A DNA stretch of 64,000 nucleotides, from NCBI GenBank assembly GCA_017399685.1, contig JAFQBM010000006.1, forward strand, positions 1 to 64,000, read 5' to 3'. The position numbers and the translations under genes were made by a program. Source of the DNA: Lachnospiraceae bacterium (GTDB lineage Bacteria > Bacillota > Clostridia > Lachnospirales > Lachnospiraceae). The notes under the pieces are model-generated. The model saw only the letters and a list, made by a program, of their open reading frames with translations, did not search any database and was not told the DNA's origin. The first letter of the stretch is position 1. Every line of letters starts with the position of its first letter. Shown here in pieces: positions 7,954-15,999 of this stretch.

Positions 7954-10128
7954 ATGGTTTTTGAGTCGGGCAATGTATTTTGCTTTCCGGATAAGTTGCG
8001 GAAGGCATTGGATAAAGTGATGTATTTTCCTGTTTCTGTTATATATGCGGAAGCCGGATATGGTAAGACCACTGCTGTAACGGAATATTTAATAAAAGAA
8101 AAGGGCTCGGATATACGTTGTCTCATGTATACATGTTTGATGTCACAATCTTGCCACGCATGGAGAAGTATATGTCACTTGTTTTGTGAGGTTGATGAGG
8201 TGATAGGACGAAAACTGGCATTATTATCCGAGCCCACAAATGAAAATGTATCTGATATATTATTAGAACTAGCACATATAAAATGTGATATTCCAACATT
8301 GTTGATATTGGATAATTTTCATGACATGCAATTTCAAATGCCTGAGTTGTTGATTGAAGCTTTCTCTGTGCATAATTGCAGAAATCTTCATATTCTGATA
8401 TTGACACGGTCGTGCATGGAGGATGTATATCAGCTTAATTCGCGTATATATATAATGAATGCAGAAATATTGACATTAAGCTATGATGATATGGAACAGC
8501 TGTTATGGAATCATATGAATAAAATGGAACAGCATTTACTGATTAAGATAGCTGCCTTTGGAGAAATTACGTTGTCACAAACGGAGATGTTATGCAGCAG
8601 TAAAAAAGAATTGGAATATGTCTCAGTAATTTTACGTCATATGCCATACATTAGCTATAATGATAAACAGACTTATGTTGTGCAGGAAATTCTACAGGAG
8701 TTTTCGTGGATACAATATGATCGAATGAAAAAAGAGGAGCAAAGGAAAATATGTGTTGAGTTAGAGAATGTTTGCGAAAAAACAGATATGTTGTTTGCAT
8801 TATGTCGAAGACCAATCGTTGCTCTAAGATTTATAATATCGCTTTTTTTGCAAGGGAAAATATATAGCTGCAAAAAATTTATTTGGCAGATAAGTGATAT
8901 GCAGGAATTGTGTAATGTTATAAGTATTGAAGATTACCAGTGCCTTAAAGACGGATTAAAGCTGGTGGATGCGATGATATCTTTTATGGATATGAAAAAT
9001 ATTTCAGATATATTTAAAGAGGTATATCGGAATTTGGAACGGAATTCACTTATGTATACACTGAAAAATACGTGGACATTTGCGAGTCCGTCTGTTGTAT
9101 GTTTTTTATGGAAAAAATCGGGTTTACTTGATGAAGCACAAAAATCATTAATGGAACTTCTTTCGTGTTATCCTAGGCTTAAGTTTGATTACGGAATAGT
9201 AACAGATGTGATTCTTAACGCAGAAATTCATTTTTTGAGAGGTGAATTTCTGCGTGCAAAAGAACATTGTATACAGGTTATGGTTATGGCTCAGAAAAAT
9301 AAGCACAAAGGCATATGCATAACTGCAGAATTTATTTTAGCACGGGTTGCGATGATAAATGGTAACAAAAATGAGTTTTTAAAAGCATTAAACCACATTG
9401 AACAATATGAGAGAGACGGCTGTAAAAAAGAATTTCAACAAATGGCAATTCTTTGTAGAGATTATTTAAACATGTTATTGGAACAATATGATGAAATATC
9501 ATTTTGGATGAAAGACAAAAATGATATAGATGAACATATCGATTACCCTATTGTTCCCTTTGCACAGATAATATCTGCATCGCTGATGTATGTGGAATGC
9601 AGAAAACGCTATATTGATAATAACACTTATTGCACCAGGTTAATGGAATTATGTATTGAGAGCGATGAGCGTCACATGCTTTTGCCAAAGATATATTATT
9701 ATATTTTTGAATCTATGGTAAAAAATGATATCGGAGATATAAATGGTGCAAAGAACGCACTAAAAAAAGCATTGGATTATGCGATATGTGATAAAGTATA
9801 TGTTCCTTTTGCAGAATTCTATTCTTATATTTCCGGAATTCTTGATAAGATAGCTTTGGAATATGGAAGATTTGATGATATTTCTAATATTGTGAAGCTT
9901 GGGAAAATGATTAATCAAGGAAAATTAGAAATATCTGGACGATTCAGTGAAAATAAACAACATCTTTCGCACCGTGAACTTGAGATAGCGGGATTGCTAC
10001 GGCAAAGACTTACTTGTAAAGAAATTGCGGACAAACTGAATATATCGGTAAATACTGTAAGAAATATAACACAAAATATATATCAAAAGTTGGAAATTCA
10101 TAGTAAAAAAGATCTTATGAATGTATGA
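7954..10128 (+). CDS. LAL/MalT-like ATP-binding LuxR-family transcriptional regulator
   Basis: The 724-residue protein has the layout of large ATP-binding LuxR (LAL, MalT-like) regulators. A P-loop AEAGYGKTT lies at residues 32-40 and a Walker B-like PTLLILDNFHD near 113. A long helical, TPR-like middle follows, where the inducer is normally sensed. The C-terminal LuxR helix-turn-helix begins near residue 671 (LSHRELEIAGLL, then CKEIADKLNISVNTVRN). The family usually activates its target operon when ATP and a ligand are bound. The gene starts 12 bases after the 438-residue gene, so it is probably co-transcribed and autoregulated through the dyad at 3082-3100. The ribosome-binding site is weak (GGACGGAT), which may keep its level low. 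Ile-ATA codons are frequent, unlike in the core genes. Confidence 0.85.
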   Translation: MVFESGNVFCFPDKLRKALDKVMYFPVSVIYAEAGYGKTTAVTEYLIKEKGSDIRCLMYTCLMSQSCHAWRSICHLFCEVDEVIGRKLALLSEPTNENVSDILLELAHIKCDIPTLLILDNFHDMQFQMPELLIEAFSVHNCRNLHILILTRSCMEDVYQLNSRIYIMNAEILTLSYDDMEQLLWNHMNKMEQHLLIKIAAFGEITLSQTEMLCSSKKELEYVSVILRHMPYISYNDKQTYVVQEILQEFSWIQYDRMKKEEQRKICVELENVCEKTDMLFALCRRPIVALRFIISLFLQGKIYSCKKFIWQISDMQELCNVISIEDYQCLKDGLKLVDAMISFMDMKNISDIFKEVYRNLERNSLMYTLKNTWTFASPSVVCFLWKKSGLLDEAQKSLMELLSCYPRLKFDYGIVTDVILNAEIHFLRGEFLRAKEHCIQVMVMAQKNKHKGICITAEFILARVAMINGNKNEFLKALNHIEQYERDGCKKEFQQMAILCRDYLNMLLEQYDEISFWMKDKNDIDEHIDYPIVPFAQIISASLMYVECRKRYIDNNTYCTRLMELCIESDERHMLLPKIYYYIFESMVKNDIGDINGAKNALKKALDYAICDKVYVPFAEFYSYISGILDKIALEYGRFDDISNIVKLGKMINQGKLEISGRFSENKQHLSHRELEIAGLLRQRLTCKEIADKLNISVNTVRNITQNIYQKLEIHSKKDLMNV

Positions 10129-10162
10129 AGAGGCAATAGTGTTCTTTTAGGTAGATAACTGA

Positions 10163-10210
10163 AAAACCGATGGTTTAGACCCAATATAGTCTGTACCATC
10201 GGTTTGTTTT
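10163..10210 (+). terminator. Intrinsic terminator of the three-gene cassette
   Basis: AAACCGATGGT pairs with ACCATCGGTTT around a 20-nt loop and is followed by GTTTTAG. It lies about 35 bases after the regulator's stop and closes the operon. Confidence 0.75.
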
Positions 10211-10473
10211 AGTATAAAAATACGCCCAAAATAATAAATTCACCTGTTTAGTGCGGATTAAGGGAATTGTGTAGTCGAAAAATAAGGAAGAGTATGTTTT
10301 TGGACGTACAGATGAACTTCATAAACTGGAACTTGAGATGATAAAAGAGTCTTTGCAGTGAAAAAATGGATTTTAACTTAGGATGGAAAATCCAGACTTG
10401 CATAAGGATAAAATATAGAGTAAAGTAGAATCACAAATCATTGCTTGATACTTTGTCAGAGCATCGTGGGTAA

Positions 10474-10779
10474 CTCTATCCTGTTAAATCCGAAGGTAAA
10501 TTTACGCAATCTAAATCCATAATGGAGCTTATCATTCGGGCAAACAATGAAACATTTAAGGAGGCGAAGAACATGTGTGATGCATTGATGGAATTAATGA
10601 AAGAAGAATTAGAGGAAAGAGAAAACATTGGGTTGCAACATGGAATTGAACAAGGAATCGGACTCATTATTTGCAATGCATTACGAAACGGTCATACACC
10701 GGAACAAATCAGTGCTTTTAGTGGTATATCCTTAGAAGAAGTTTTGGCAGTGCAGATGTCGATGAATCAGGAAGAATAA
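10474..10779 (+). pseudogene. C-terminal remnant of an Rpn-type gene
   Basis: From ATG 10522 the frame encodes 85 residues, including NETFKEAKNMCDALMEL, an LQHGIEQGIGL linker and a C-terminal helix (HTPEQISAFSGISLEEVL). This resembles the C-terminal part of Rpn/PD-(D/E)XK transposase-like proteins. The frame is open upstream only to 10474 and the nuclease domain is absent. There is an AAGGAGG at 10557-10563 inside the frame before another ATG (10573), but no good site before 10522. The upstream bases (10211-10473) hold short broken frames, one of them containing EYVFGRTDELHKLELEM, and no gene I can name. I read the region as decayed. Confidence 0.5.
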
Positions 10780-10896
10780 GTTTATATTCTTAAAAACATG
10801 GAAACAAATCAAGAACAATAAGTTTAATATGCTTTTTTTCCGATATGCGATAATGAAGTATCGAGTTGTAAAACGATGAAAGGCAGTGTTGACAGA

Positions 10897-12237
10897 ATGA
10901 AGATTAACATACCGGAACATGCGAAAAAAATAATAAATGTCTTGGAACAGGCGGGGTTTGAGGCTTATGTGGTAGGAGGCTGTGTTAGGGACAGTCTTTT
11001 GAAGAAAGAGCCAAAAGACTGGGATATTACCACCTCCGCAAAGCCGGAGCAGGTAAAAGAATTGTTTTTAAGAACCATTGATACCGGAATTCAACATGGA
11101 ACCGTTACGGTGATGATGGACAAGGTGGGATATGAGGTTACCACTTATCGGGAAGATGGGGAATATAAGGACCATAGAAGACCTATGGGAGTAACTTTTA
11201 CTTCTCACTTAAAAGATGATTTAAAAAGAAGAGATTTTACCATCAATGCCATGGCATATAATGATACGGAAGGTTTAGTGGATTTGTTTGGGGGGAAAGA
11301 AGATTTGAACAGGGGAATTTTGCGTTGCGTAGGTGAGGCAAAAGACCGGTTTGATGAAGATGCTTTGCGTATTTTAAGAGCACTTCGTTTCAGTGCCCAG
11401 TTGAATTTTGAACTGGATGAAAAGACCAAGGAAGCCATGAGGGAAAAATGTGGTTTCTTAGAGGATATTAGTGCAGAACGAATTCAGGTGGAACTTACGA
11501 AGCTTCTGGTATCCGATCATCCGGAAAAGTTACTGACGGGATATGAACTTGGAATTACGAAAGTAATATTACCAGAATTCGATGCTATGATGGAAACTCC
11601 GCAGAATCACCCATATCATTGCTGTAATGTCGGAATGCATACCATGGAAGTAGTAAAAAACATTGAAGCAGAGCCAATCTTAAGGTGGGCAGCATTACTT
11701 CATGATGTGGCAAAACCGAAGTGCAGAACACAGGATGAAGAAGGACTGGATCATTTCTATGGGCATAATATGCTGGGAGAAAAGATGGCAGCAGAAATCA
11801 TAAAGAGGATGAAATTGGATAATCATACCCTACATGACGTCTGTACACTGGTACAACATCACGATGACAGGTTCCAGCTGCCGATTCGCAAATCTGCTCT
11901 GAAAAGAAAATTAAATAAGATAGGTCCGGAGTTATTCTTGGAATTATTAAAGTTAAACAAAGCGGATTCATTAGGGCAGGCACCAAAAACCTGGAATGAA
12001 AAGGATGAATATTTAAAACAGGTAAGGACTGCATATGATGAAGTGATAAAAGAACAGGAATGCTTTTCTTTAAAAGATTTAGCAGTTTCAGGAGCGGATT
12101 TGATTGCAGCAGGAATAAAGCCGGGAAAAGAGATGGGAAAATTGCTAAATGAGTTATTAGAGGAAGTAATGGTTCATCCGGAAAAAAATGAAAAACAAAA
12201 ATTATTAGATATGGCATTAAACAAGATGGAAGCGTAA
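10897..12237 (+). CDS. cca: CCA tRNA nucleotidyltransferase, HD-domain type
   Basis: The enzyme adds or repairs the 3' CCA of tRNAs. The nucleotidyltransferase head shows VVGGCVRDSLL, the catalytic DWDIT, RRDFTINAMAY and the helical RILRALRFSA motif. An HD phosphohydrolase-type domain follows near residue 270 (LLHDVAKPKC, HNMLGEKMA, LVQHHDD). At about 446 residues it has the usual length for the bacterial type with HD domain. The frame is open from ATG 10876, but MKINIPEHAKKI (ATG 10897) matches the family start better; neither has a strong ribosome-binding site. Since bacteria with encoded CCA also keep this gene, it is probably single-copy housekeeping. Confidence 0.93.
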   Translation: MKINIPEHAKKIINVLEQAGFEAYVVGGCVRDSLLKKEPKDWDITTSAKPEQVKELFLRTIDTGIQHGTVTVMMDKVGYEVTTYREDGEYKDHRRPMGVTFTSHLKDDLKRRDFTINAMAYNDTEGLVDLFGGKEDLNRGILRCVGEAKDRFDEDALRILRALRFSAQLNFELDEKTKEAMREKCGFLEDISAERIQVELTKLLVSDHPEKLLTGYELGITKVILPEFDAMMETPQNHPYHCCNVGMHTMEVVKNIEAEPILRWAALLHDVAKPKCRTQDEEGLDHFYGHNMLGEKMAAEIIKRMKLDNHTLHDVCTLVQHHDDRFQLPIRKSALKRKLNKIGPELFLELLKLNKADSLGQAPKTWNEKDEYLKQVRTAYDEVIKEQECFSLKDLAVSGADLIAAGIKPGKEMGKLLNELLEEVMVHPEKNEKQKLLDMALNKMEA

Positions 12238-12246
12238 AGTATAAAT

Positions 12247-12272
12247 GTTAGTGTTCACGTGTGAACAGTTAC
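12247..12272. repeat. Element I terminal palindrome, solo copy
   Basis: GTTAGTGTTCACGTGTGAACAGTTAC matches the outer palindrome of element I (63017-63042 and 36258-36283). It sits between the cca stop and the ribosome-binding site of the next gene, so it forms the leader of that gene's message if the two are co-transcribed. Confidence 0.75.
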
Positions 12273-12292
12273 GTATAAATAGGAGAAATAAC

Positions 12293-13081
12293 ATGAAGCT
12301 ACTATTTTTTGATATAGATGGAACTTTAATTACTGACGACCCTAGACGGATTCTTCCGGACAGTACGAAGGAAGCGATTAGAAAAACCAGAGAAAAAGGT
12401 AACATGGCATTTATCAATACAGGCCGGGTATTTGGAAATATCGATGAATTTATCAAGGATGCCGGGTTTGACGGTTATGTGTGTGGCTGTGGGACATACA
12501 TTCGCTTTCGGGACGAAGTACTACTGCACAAAACCCTTTCCAAAGAAACCTGTGATGAAATTGCCCTGGTATCAAGAAAATGCAGGGTATGTAATTTATA
12601 CGAAGGGGCAGCCACCACTGGGATTGACAGAACTTTGCCCATTACCGGAGATTTATTAGAACTTAAAAATTATTTTGAGCAGGTGCGAAAAGTACCCTTT
12701 ACCAGTGTAGGGGATGAAGATTTTATCTTCGATAAATTTGCCGGTTGGTATGACGAAGAAAGCGATTTGGAAACCTTCAAAGAATATATCACAAAGGATT
12801 TTGAATACATCCACCGTGGGGAAGGATTTTATGAAATCGTACCGAAGGGATATTCCAAAGCCACAGGAATTCAGTTTTTGTGTGATTTTTTCAATGTGAG
12901 CAAAGAAGATTGTTATGCCTTTGGAGACAGCAACAATGATTTGCCAATGCTTTCTTACGTGCCACATTCCATTGCAATGGGAGAAAGCAGTGAGGAACTG
13001 AAAAAACGGGTGGAATATGTGACGGATGGGGTTCTTGAAGATGGAATATTCAATGCAATGAAGCATTATGGACTATGCTGA
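12293..13081 (+). CDS. Cof-type HAD-family phosphatase
   Basis: The 262-residue protein is a Cof/YidA-type member of the haloacid dehalogenase superfamily. Such enzymes dephosphorylate sugar phosphates, FMN or related metabolites in the cytosol. It shows all HAD motifs: the nucleophile DIDGTL at residues 7-12, the NTGR motif II, the lysine in PKGYSKATGIQ, and FGDSNNDLPML (motif IV, Mg binding). The C2-type cap lies between. I chose ATG 12293 because AGGAGA lies 7 bases upstream and the protein then begins MKLLFFDIDGT. The longer frame from 12245 would be translated through the element I palindrome. The substrate cannot be told. Confidence 0.9.
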   Translation: MKLLFFDIDGTLITDDPRRILPDSTKEAIRKTREKGNMAFINTGRVFGNIDEFIKDAGFDGYVCGCGTYIRFRDEVLLHKTLSKETCDEIALVSRKCRVCNLYEGAATTGIDRTLPITGDLLELKNYFEQVRKVPFTSVGDEDFIFDKFAGWYDEESDLETFKEYITKDFEYIHRGEGFYEIVPKGYSKATGIQFLCDFFNVSKEDCYAFGDSNNDLPMLSYVPHSIAMGESSEELKKRVEYVTDGVLEDGIFNAMKHYGLC

Positions 13082-13114
13082 GTATAGAAAAAGGAGTTGG
13101 CCTGTTACATAAAT

Positions 13115-13145
13115 TCAAGATGATTCAGACTGTGAATCATCTTGA
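13115..13145. other. Perfect 12-bp inverted repeat, candidate terminator
   Basis: TCAAGATGATTC and GAATCATCTTGA flank a 7-nt loop. The stem follows the Cof-type gene by about 30 bases. The T tract is weak (TTAAAAATT), so it may instead be a remnant of the intergenic repeats, which often carry GTGAATCATC. Confidence 0.5.
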
Positions 13146-13254
13146 TTAAAAATTACATGAACTATAGGGGAATCTATTAACTTTAGAATCGAAAATACCG
13201 ATATATTTATTGATACAAGATTGTCTGTTTCCGAAAGAAGAGGAGGTACGTGTT

Positions 13255-13875
13255 ATGGATATTAATTCAATTACTTATGTAAACCAGACGACTTATGCGT
13301 CTGCTACTAAGAAGGAAGAAAAGAACGAAACGGTAAAAGAAGAAACTACAAAGCAAGAAGCGGCTGTGGTTTATGAAAAATCAACCCAGAAAACAGATTC
13401 TGCAAAGAAGACTTATACCAAAGAGACAGATGCAGAATTGATTCAGAGATTGAAGGCAGATGCGGATGCAAGAGTTTCCCAATTAAAGTCTTTAGTAGAG
13501 AAATTAATTACAAAACAGTCATCTACATTTTCTATTGCTGATATGTCAGAGGAAGTATTCTGGAATAAAATTCGTGAAGGTAACTTTGAAGTAGATGAAG
13601 CTACCAGAAAACAAGCACAGGAAGATATTTCAGAAGACGGATACTGGGGAGTGAAACAAACCAGTGAACGTATGATTTCCTTTGCAAAAGCATTGACCGG
13701 AGGAGATGCATCTAAGGCAGAAGAAATGAGAGCAGCCATTCAGAAGGGATTTGAACAGGCTGAGAAATTATGGGGAGGAGAACTTCCTGAAATTTCAAGC
13801 AAGACCTACGATGCTGTTATGAAAGGTATTGATGAATGGATTGCTGGTGCGGAAGGAACACAAACAGAAGAATAG
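13255..13875 (+). CDS. Conserved hypothetical protein, clostridial type
   Basis: The 206-residue protein has no signal peptide and no membrane helix. I chose ATG 13255 because AGGAGG lies 8 bases upstream; the longer frame from 13210 lacks a site. Residues 1-60 are low-complexity, rich in K, E and T. Residues 60-206 form a compact region with SQLKSLVEKLI, EVFWNKIREG, DGYWGVKQTSERMISFA, ALTGGD and LPEISSKTYDAVM. I have the impression that this region recurs in other clostridial hypothetical proteins, but I know of no assigned function. It is monocistronic, with a hairpin on each side. The disordered start and folded end would fit a secreted or surface-assembly factor exported without a signal peptide, but nothing proves it. 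Confidence 0.8.
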   Translation: MDINSITYVNQTTYASATKKEEKNETVKEETTKQEAAVVYEKSTQKTDSAKKTYTKETDAELIQRLKADADARVSQLKSLVEKLITKQSSTFSIADMSEEVFWNKIREGNFEVDEATRKQAQEDISEDGYWGVKQTSERMISFAKALTGGDASKAEEMRAAIQKGFEQAEKLWGGELPEISSKTYDAVMKGIDEWIAGAEGTQTEE

Positions 13876-13954
13876 AGAATACCAGAGATAAGAGGTCATA
13901 GATTTCATTTCTACATGAAAAGTATAACCTTTTGATTATGGTATCATAACACAT

Positions 13955-14014
13955 AAGAGTCGTATGAATAGGATGTCTTAGAGGCAAAATTCCATTTGTA
14001 CGGCTCTTTCTTAT
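13955..14014 (+). terminator. Candidate terminator after the hypothetical gene
   Basis: AAGAGTCGTA pairs with TACGGCTCTT (one G-T pair) around a long loop of about 34 nt, followed by TCTTATTT. The long loop makes this a moderate candidate. Confidence 0.5.
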
Positions 14015-14033
14015 TTACTAAGGAGTTTTAGAG

Positions 14034-14083
14034 AATTTGCATGCAAAAACCAATATGTAACTGTTCAGGAGTGAACAATTACC
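14034..14083 (+). repeat. Element I fragment (right half)
   Basis: AATTTGCATGCAAAAACCAA is followed by TATGTAACTGTTCAGGAGTG and AACAATTACC. This matches the right end of the element at 36151-36283. The left half and the CTTCGCGAAG core are missing. Confidence 0.75.
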
Positions 14084-14121
14084 AGATGAATTTTCGGGAT
14101 TTTTCTGTTTTGTTCTTTTGC

Positions 14122-14150
14122 TTTACATCAGATTTTACTTATAGTATAAT
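14122..14150 (+). promoter_or_regulatory. Promoter of ispE-gntR
   Basis: TTTACA (14122-14127), a 17-bp spacer and a perfect TATAAT (14145-14150) form a strong sigma-A-type promoter. The expected start is near 14157, inside the palindrome TTGTATACAA. The leader to the ispE start at 14256 is about 100 nt. Confidence 0.75.
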
Positions 14151-14152
14151 AC

Positions 14153-14162
14153 TTGTATACAA
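14153..14162. promoter_or_regulatory. Candidate GntR (FCD-type) operator
   Basis: TTGTATACAA is a perfect 10-bp palindrome of the form TNGTNNACNA, the usual FadR/GntR operator shape. It covers the predicted transcription start. A second half-like site, ATATACAAG, follows at 14169-14177. The GntR regulator encoded at 15190 is in the same operon, so autorepression is likely. The same palindrome lies on the peptide-transporter promoter at 34226-34235. Confidence 0.6.
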
Positions 14163-14200
14163 TATACCATATACAAGATTCATGTCTTGGATTATGGTTG

Positions 14201-14232
14201 TTTACAAGGTATATCGTGAATAATCGAGGTTG
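14201..14232 (+). repeat. Element II fragment in the ispE leader
   Basis: TTTACAAGGTATATCG followed by TGAATAATCGAGGTTG matches the arm of element II at 63153-63185, read on the minus strand there. It ends 24 bases before the ispE start, so it should be transcribed in the ispE leader. Confidence 0.65.
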
Positions 14233-14255
14233 AGGATAAGAAAGCGAGGATTCAT

Positions 14256-15116
14256 ATGAAATCGATAGAAATGACAGCCTATGGGAAGATTAATCTGGGC
14301 TTAGATGTGAAAAGAAAACTGGAAAATGGATATCATGAATTGGATATGGTAATGCAGACAGTGACTTTGGCAGATACCATAGGTTTTGAGGTGTTGGAAG
14401 AGGACGAAATTATACTAACTACGAATCAAAAGGATTTGTCTACAGGGGAAGATAATTTAGTGTATCAGGCGATTGCCGGTATGAAAGAAGAATTTCAGAT
14501 AAAGAATGGAATTAAGGCACATCTGATAAAGAATATTCCTATGGCAGCAGGAATGGCAGGAGGAAGTGCGGACTGTGCAGCTGCATTAGAAGCTATGAAT
14601 CTGTTATTTGAGTTAGGATTATCCAAGGAAGAATTAATGGAACGTGGAGTAAAATACGGAGCGGATGTCCCTTATTGTATTCAGAAAGGAACGGCAAGGG
14701 CCAAGGGAATCGGTGAAAAATTAACTGCATTAACACCTTTCCCGGCTTGTCATATCGTACTTGCAAAACCCGCTGTTTCGGTATCTACCAAATTTATATT
14801 TGAACATTTGGATGTGGCAGCCATTGAAACTCACCCGGACATGGAGGCACTTTCAACCGCTGTAGAACAAGGAGACCTTCAGGAAATGGCAAAGATTATG
14901 GGGAATGTTTTGGAGGAAGTCACCATAAAATATTATCCTAAGGTAAAAGAAATCAAAGAAATCATGCTTCATTGCGGGGCATTAAATGCGTTAATGACAG
15001 GAAGCGGCCCTACTGTTTTTGGAATTTTTAATAATTTGAAAAATGCGCAAAAGGCACAGGAAATTTTGGAAAATGACAAGGAAACAGACTTTGTAATTAT
15101 GAGTCACCCATGCTAA
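14256..15116 (+). CDS. ispE: 4-(cytidine-5'-diphospho)-2-C-methyl-D-erythritol kinase
   Basis: The 286-residue GHMP kinase phosphorylates CDP-methylerythritol in the MEP pathway of isoprenoid synthesis. It begins AYGKINLGLDV, the conserved N-terminal strand with the catalytic lysine. It carries the GHMP ATP loop PMAAGMAGGSADCAAAL near residue 95, GADVPYCI near 135 and the C-terminal glycine-rich MTGSGPTVFGIF. Length and motif order are normal. AAGCGAGGA precedes the ATG. The GntR regulator follows 73 bases later, probably in the same message. The promoter at 14122 overlaps a GntR-type operator, an unusual control for an isoprenoid gene that may be incidental to regulator autoregulation. Confidence 0.95.
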   Translation: MKSIEMTAYGKINLGLDVKRKLENGYHELDMVMQTVTLADTIGFEVLEEDEIILTTNQKDLSTGEDNLVYQAIAGMKEEFQIKNGIKAHLIKNIPMAAGMAGGSADCAAALEAMNLLFELGLSKEELMERGVKYGADVPYCIQKGTARAKGIGEKLTALTPFPACHIVLAKPAVSVSTKFIFEHLDVAAIETHPDMEALSTAVEQGDLQEMAKIMGNVLEEVTIKYYPKVKEIKEIMLHCGALNALMTGSGPTVFGIFNNLKNAQKAQEILENDKETDFVIMSHPC

Positions 15117-15189
15117 AGAAAATATAGGTATTATGGGGAAAATAGCATTTACCCCTGATCATTGTATGGAAGAACGGAGATAGAAAACA

Positions 15190-15873
15190 ATGTTAGATCA
15201 GTTAAAGTTTAATTCCAATGAATATCTGCCACTTCGGGATGTGGTATTTAATACGTTAAGACAAGCTATTATTTCAGGAGAATTTGCACCGGGAGAGCGT
15301 TTGATGGAAATTGCCTTGGCAGAGCGGCTTGGAGTAAGCAGGACACCGGTAAGAGAAGCCATTCGTAAACTGGAATTGGAAGGTCTGGTGGTAATGATTC
15401 CAAGAAAAGGTGCAGAGGTTGCCCAAATTACAGAAAAAGATTTAAGAGATTCTCTGGAGGTGCGTTGTAATCTGGAAGAACTGGCAGTAAAACTGGCTTG
15501 TGAACGAATTACCCATGAGGGAGAAGAAAAATTAAAATCTGCTTTAGAGGATTTTAAAAGTGCCATCCGGGAGAAGAATCTTCAAAAAATTGTGGATACG
15601 GACATTGCGTTTCATGATGTGATTTTTGAAGTAACTCAGAATCATAGACTGATGCAGATTGCCAGTAATTTACGGGAACAGGTATATCGTTACCGGGTAC
15701 AATACATAAAAGATGCTAAGCTTCATCCGGTTTTGGAAGAAGAACACCGAATGATTGTGGATTTTATTCTGAAAAAAGATGTTGAAAATGCGGTAAATAT
15801 TATGAAAAAACATATCATTAATCAAGAAGAAGGCGTCATAAAAAAAATACAAAACAATCGGGATGATTCCTAG
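15190..15873 (+). CDS. GntR-family regulator, FCD (FadR-like) subfamily
   Basis: The 227-residue protein has an N-terminal winged helix (residues about 10-75) with LRQAIISGEFAPGERL, LAERLGVSRTPVREAIRKLE and MIPRKGAEVAQI. A helical FCD ligand domain follows, with DIAFHDVIF (metal or ligand Asp/His), NHRLMQIA and a late EEHRMIVDFI histidine. FCD regulators usually sense small organic acids or amino acids and repress transport and catabolic genes. ATG 15190 follows a weak GGAGATAG. The palindrome TTGTATACAA on its own operon promoter (14153) and on the transporter promoter (34226) are its likely targets. The ligand is not evident; a peptide- or amino-acid-derived signal would fit the transporter. 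Confidence 0.92.
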   Translation: MLDQLKFNSNEYLPLRDVVFNTLRQAIISGEFAPGERLMEIALAERLGVSRTPVREAIRKLELEGLVVMIPRKGAEVAQITEKDLRDSLEVRCNLEELAVKLACERITHEGEEKLKSALEDFKSAIREKNLQKIVDTDIAFHDVIFEVTQNHRLMQIASNLREQVYRYRVQYIKDAKLHPVLEEEHRMIVDFILKKDVENAVNIMKKHIINQEEGVIKKIQNNRDDS

Positions 15874-15890
15874 GTCAATGGATGTAATTT

Positions 15891-15966
15891 GTAGACAGGT
15901 GACATGCAAACGTGGCATTTAGCCATGATAGTGGAGATTTACAAGATACGTTGTGAATCATTGAGG
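15891..15966 (-). repeat. Element II copy upstream of the wall-repeat gene
   Basis: Read on the minus strand, the 76 bases align along their whole length with 63155-63230: CCTCAATGATTCAC, then an A/G change, then CGTATCTTGTAAA, TCCACTATCATGGCTAA, TGCCACGTTTGCATG and TCACCTGTCTAC. The central hairpin is degraded here compared with the copy at 63153. The arm's TTGTGA at 15951 lies 16 bp before a TATAAT (15973-15978), so the repeat may supply the -35 box for the gene at 16000. Confidence 0.8.
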
Positions 15967-15999
15967 ATAAAATATAATTAAGAAAGGGAGATAAGAAGA

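Noticed and set aside
14041..14223. 60-codon frame upstream of ispE
   Set aside because: It lies over the element I fragment, the ispE promoter and the GntR palindrome, and lacks a ribosome-binding site.
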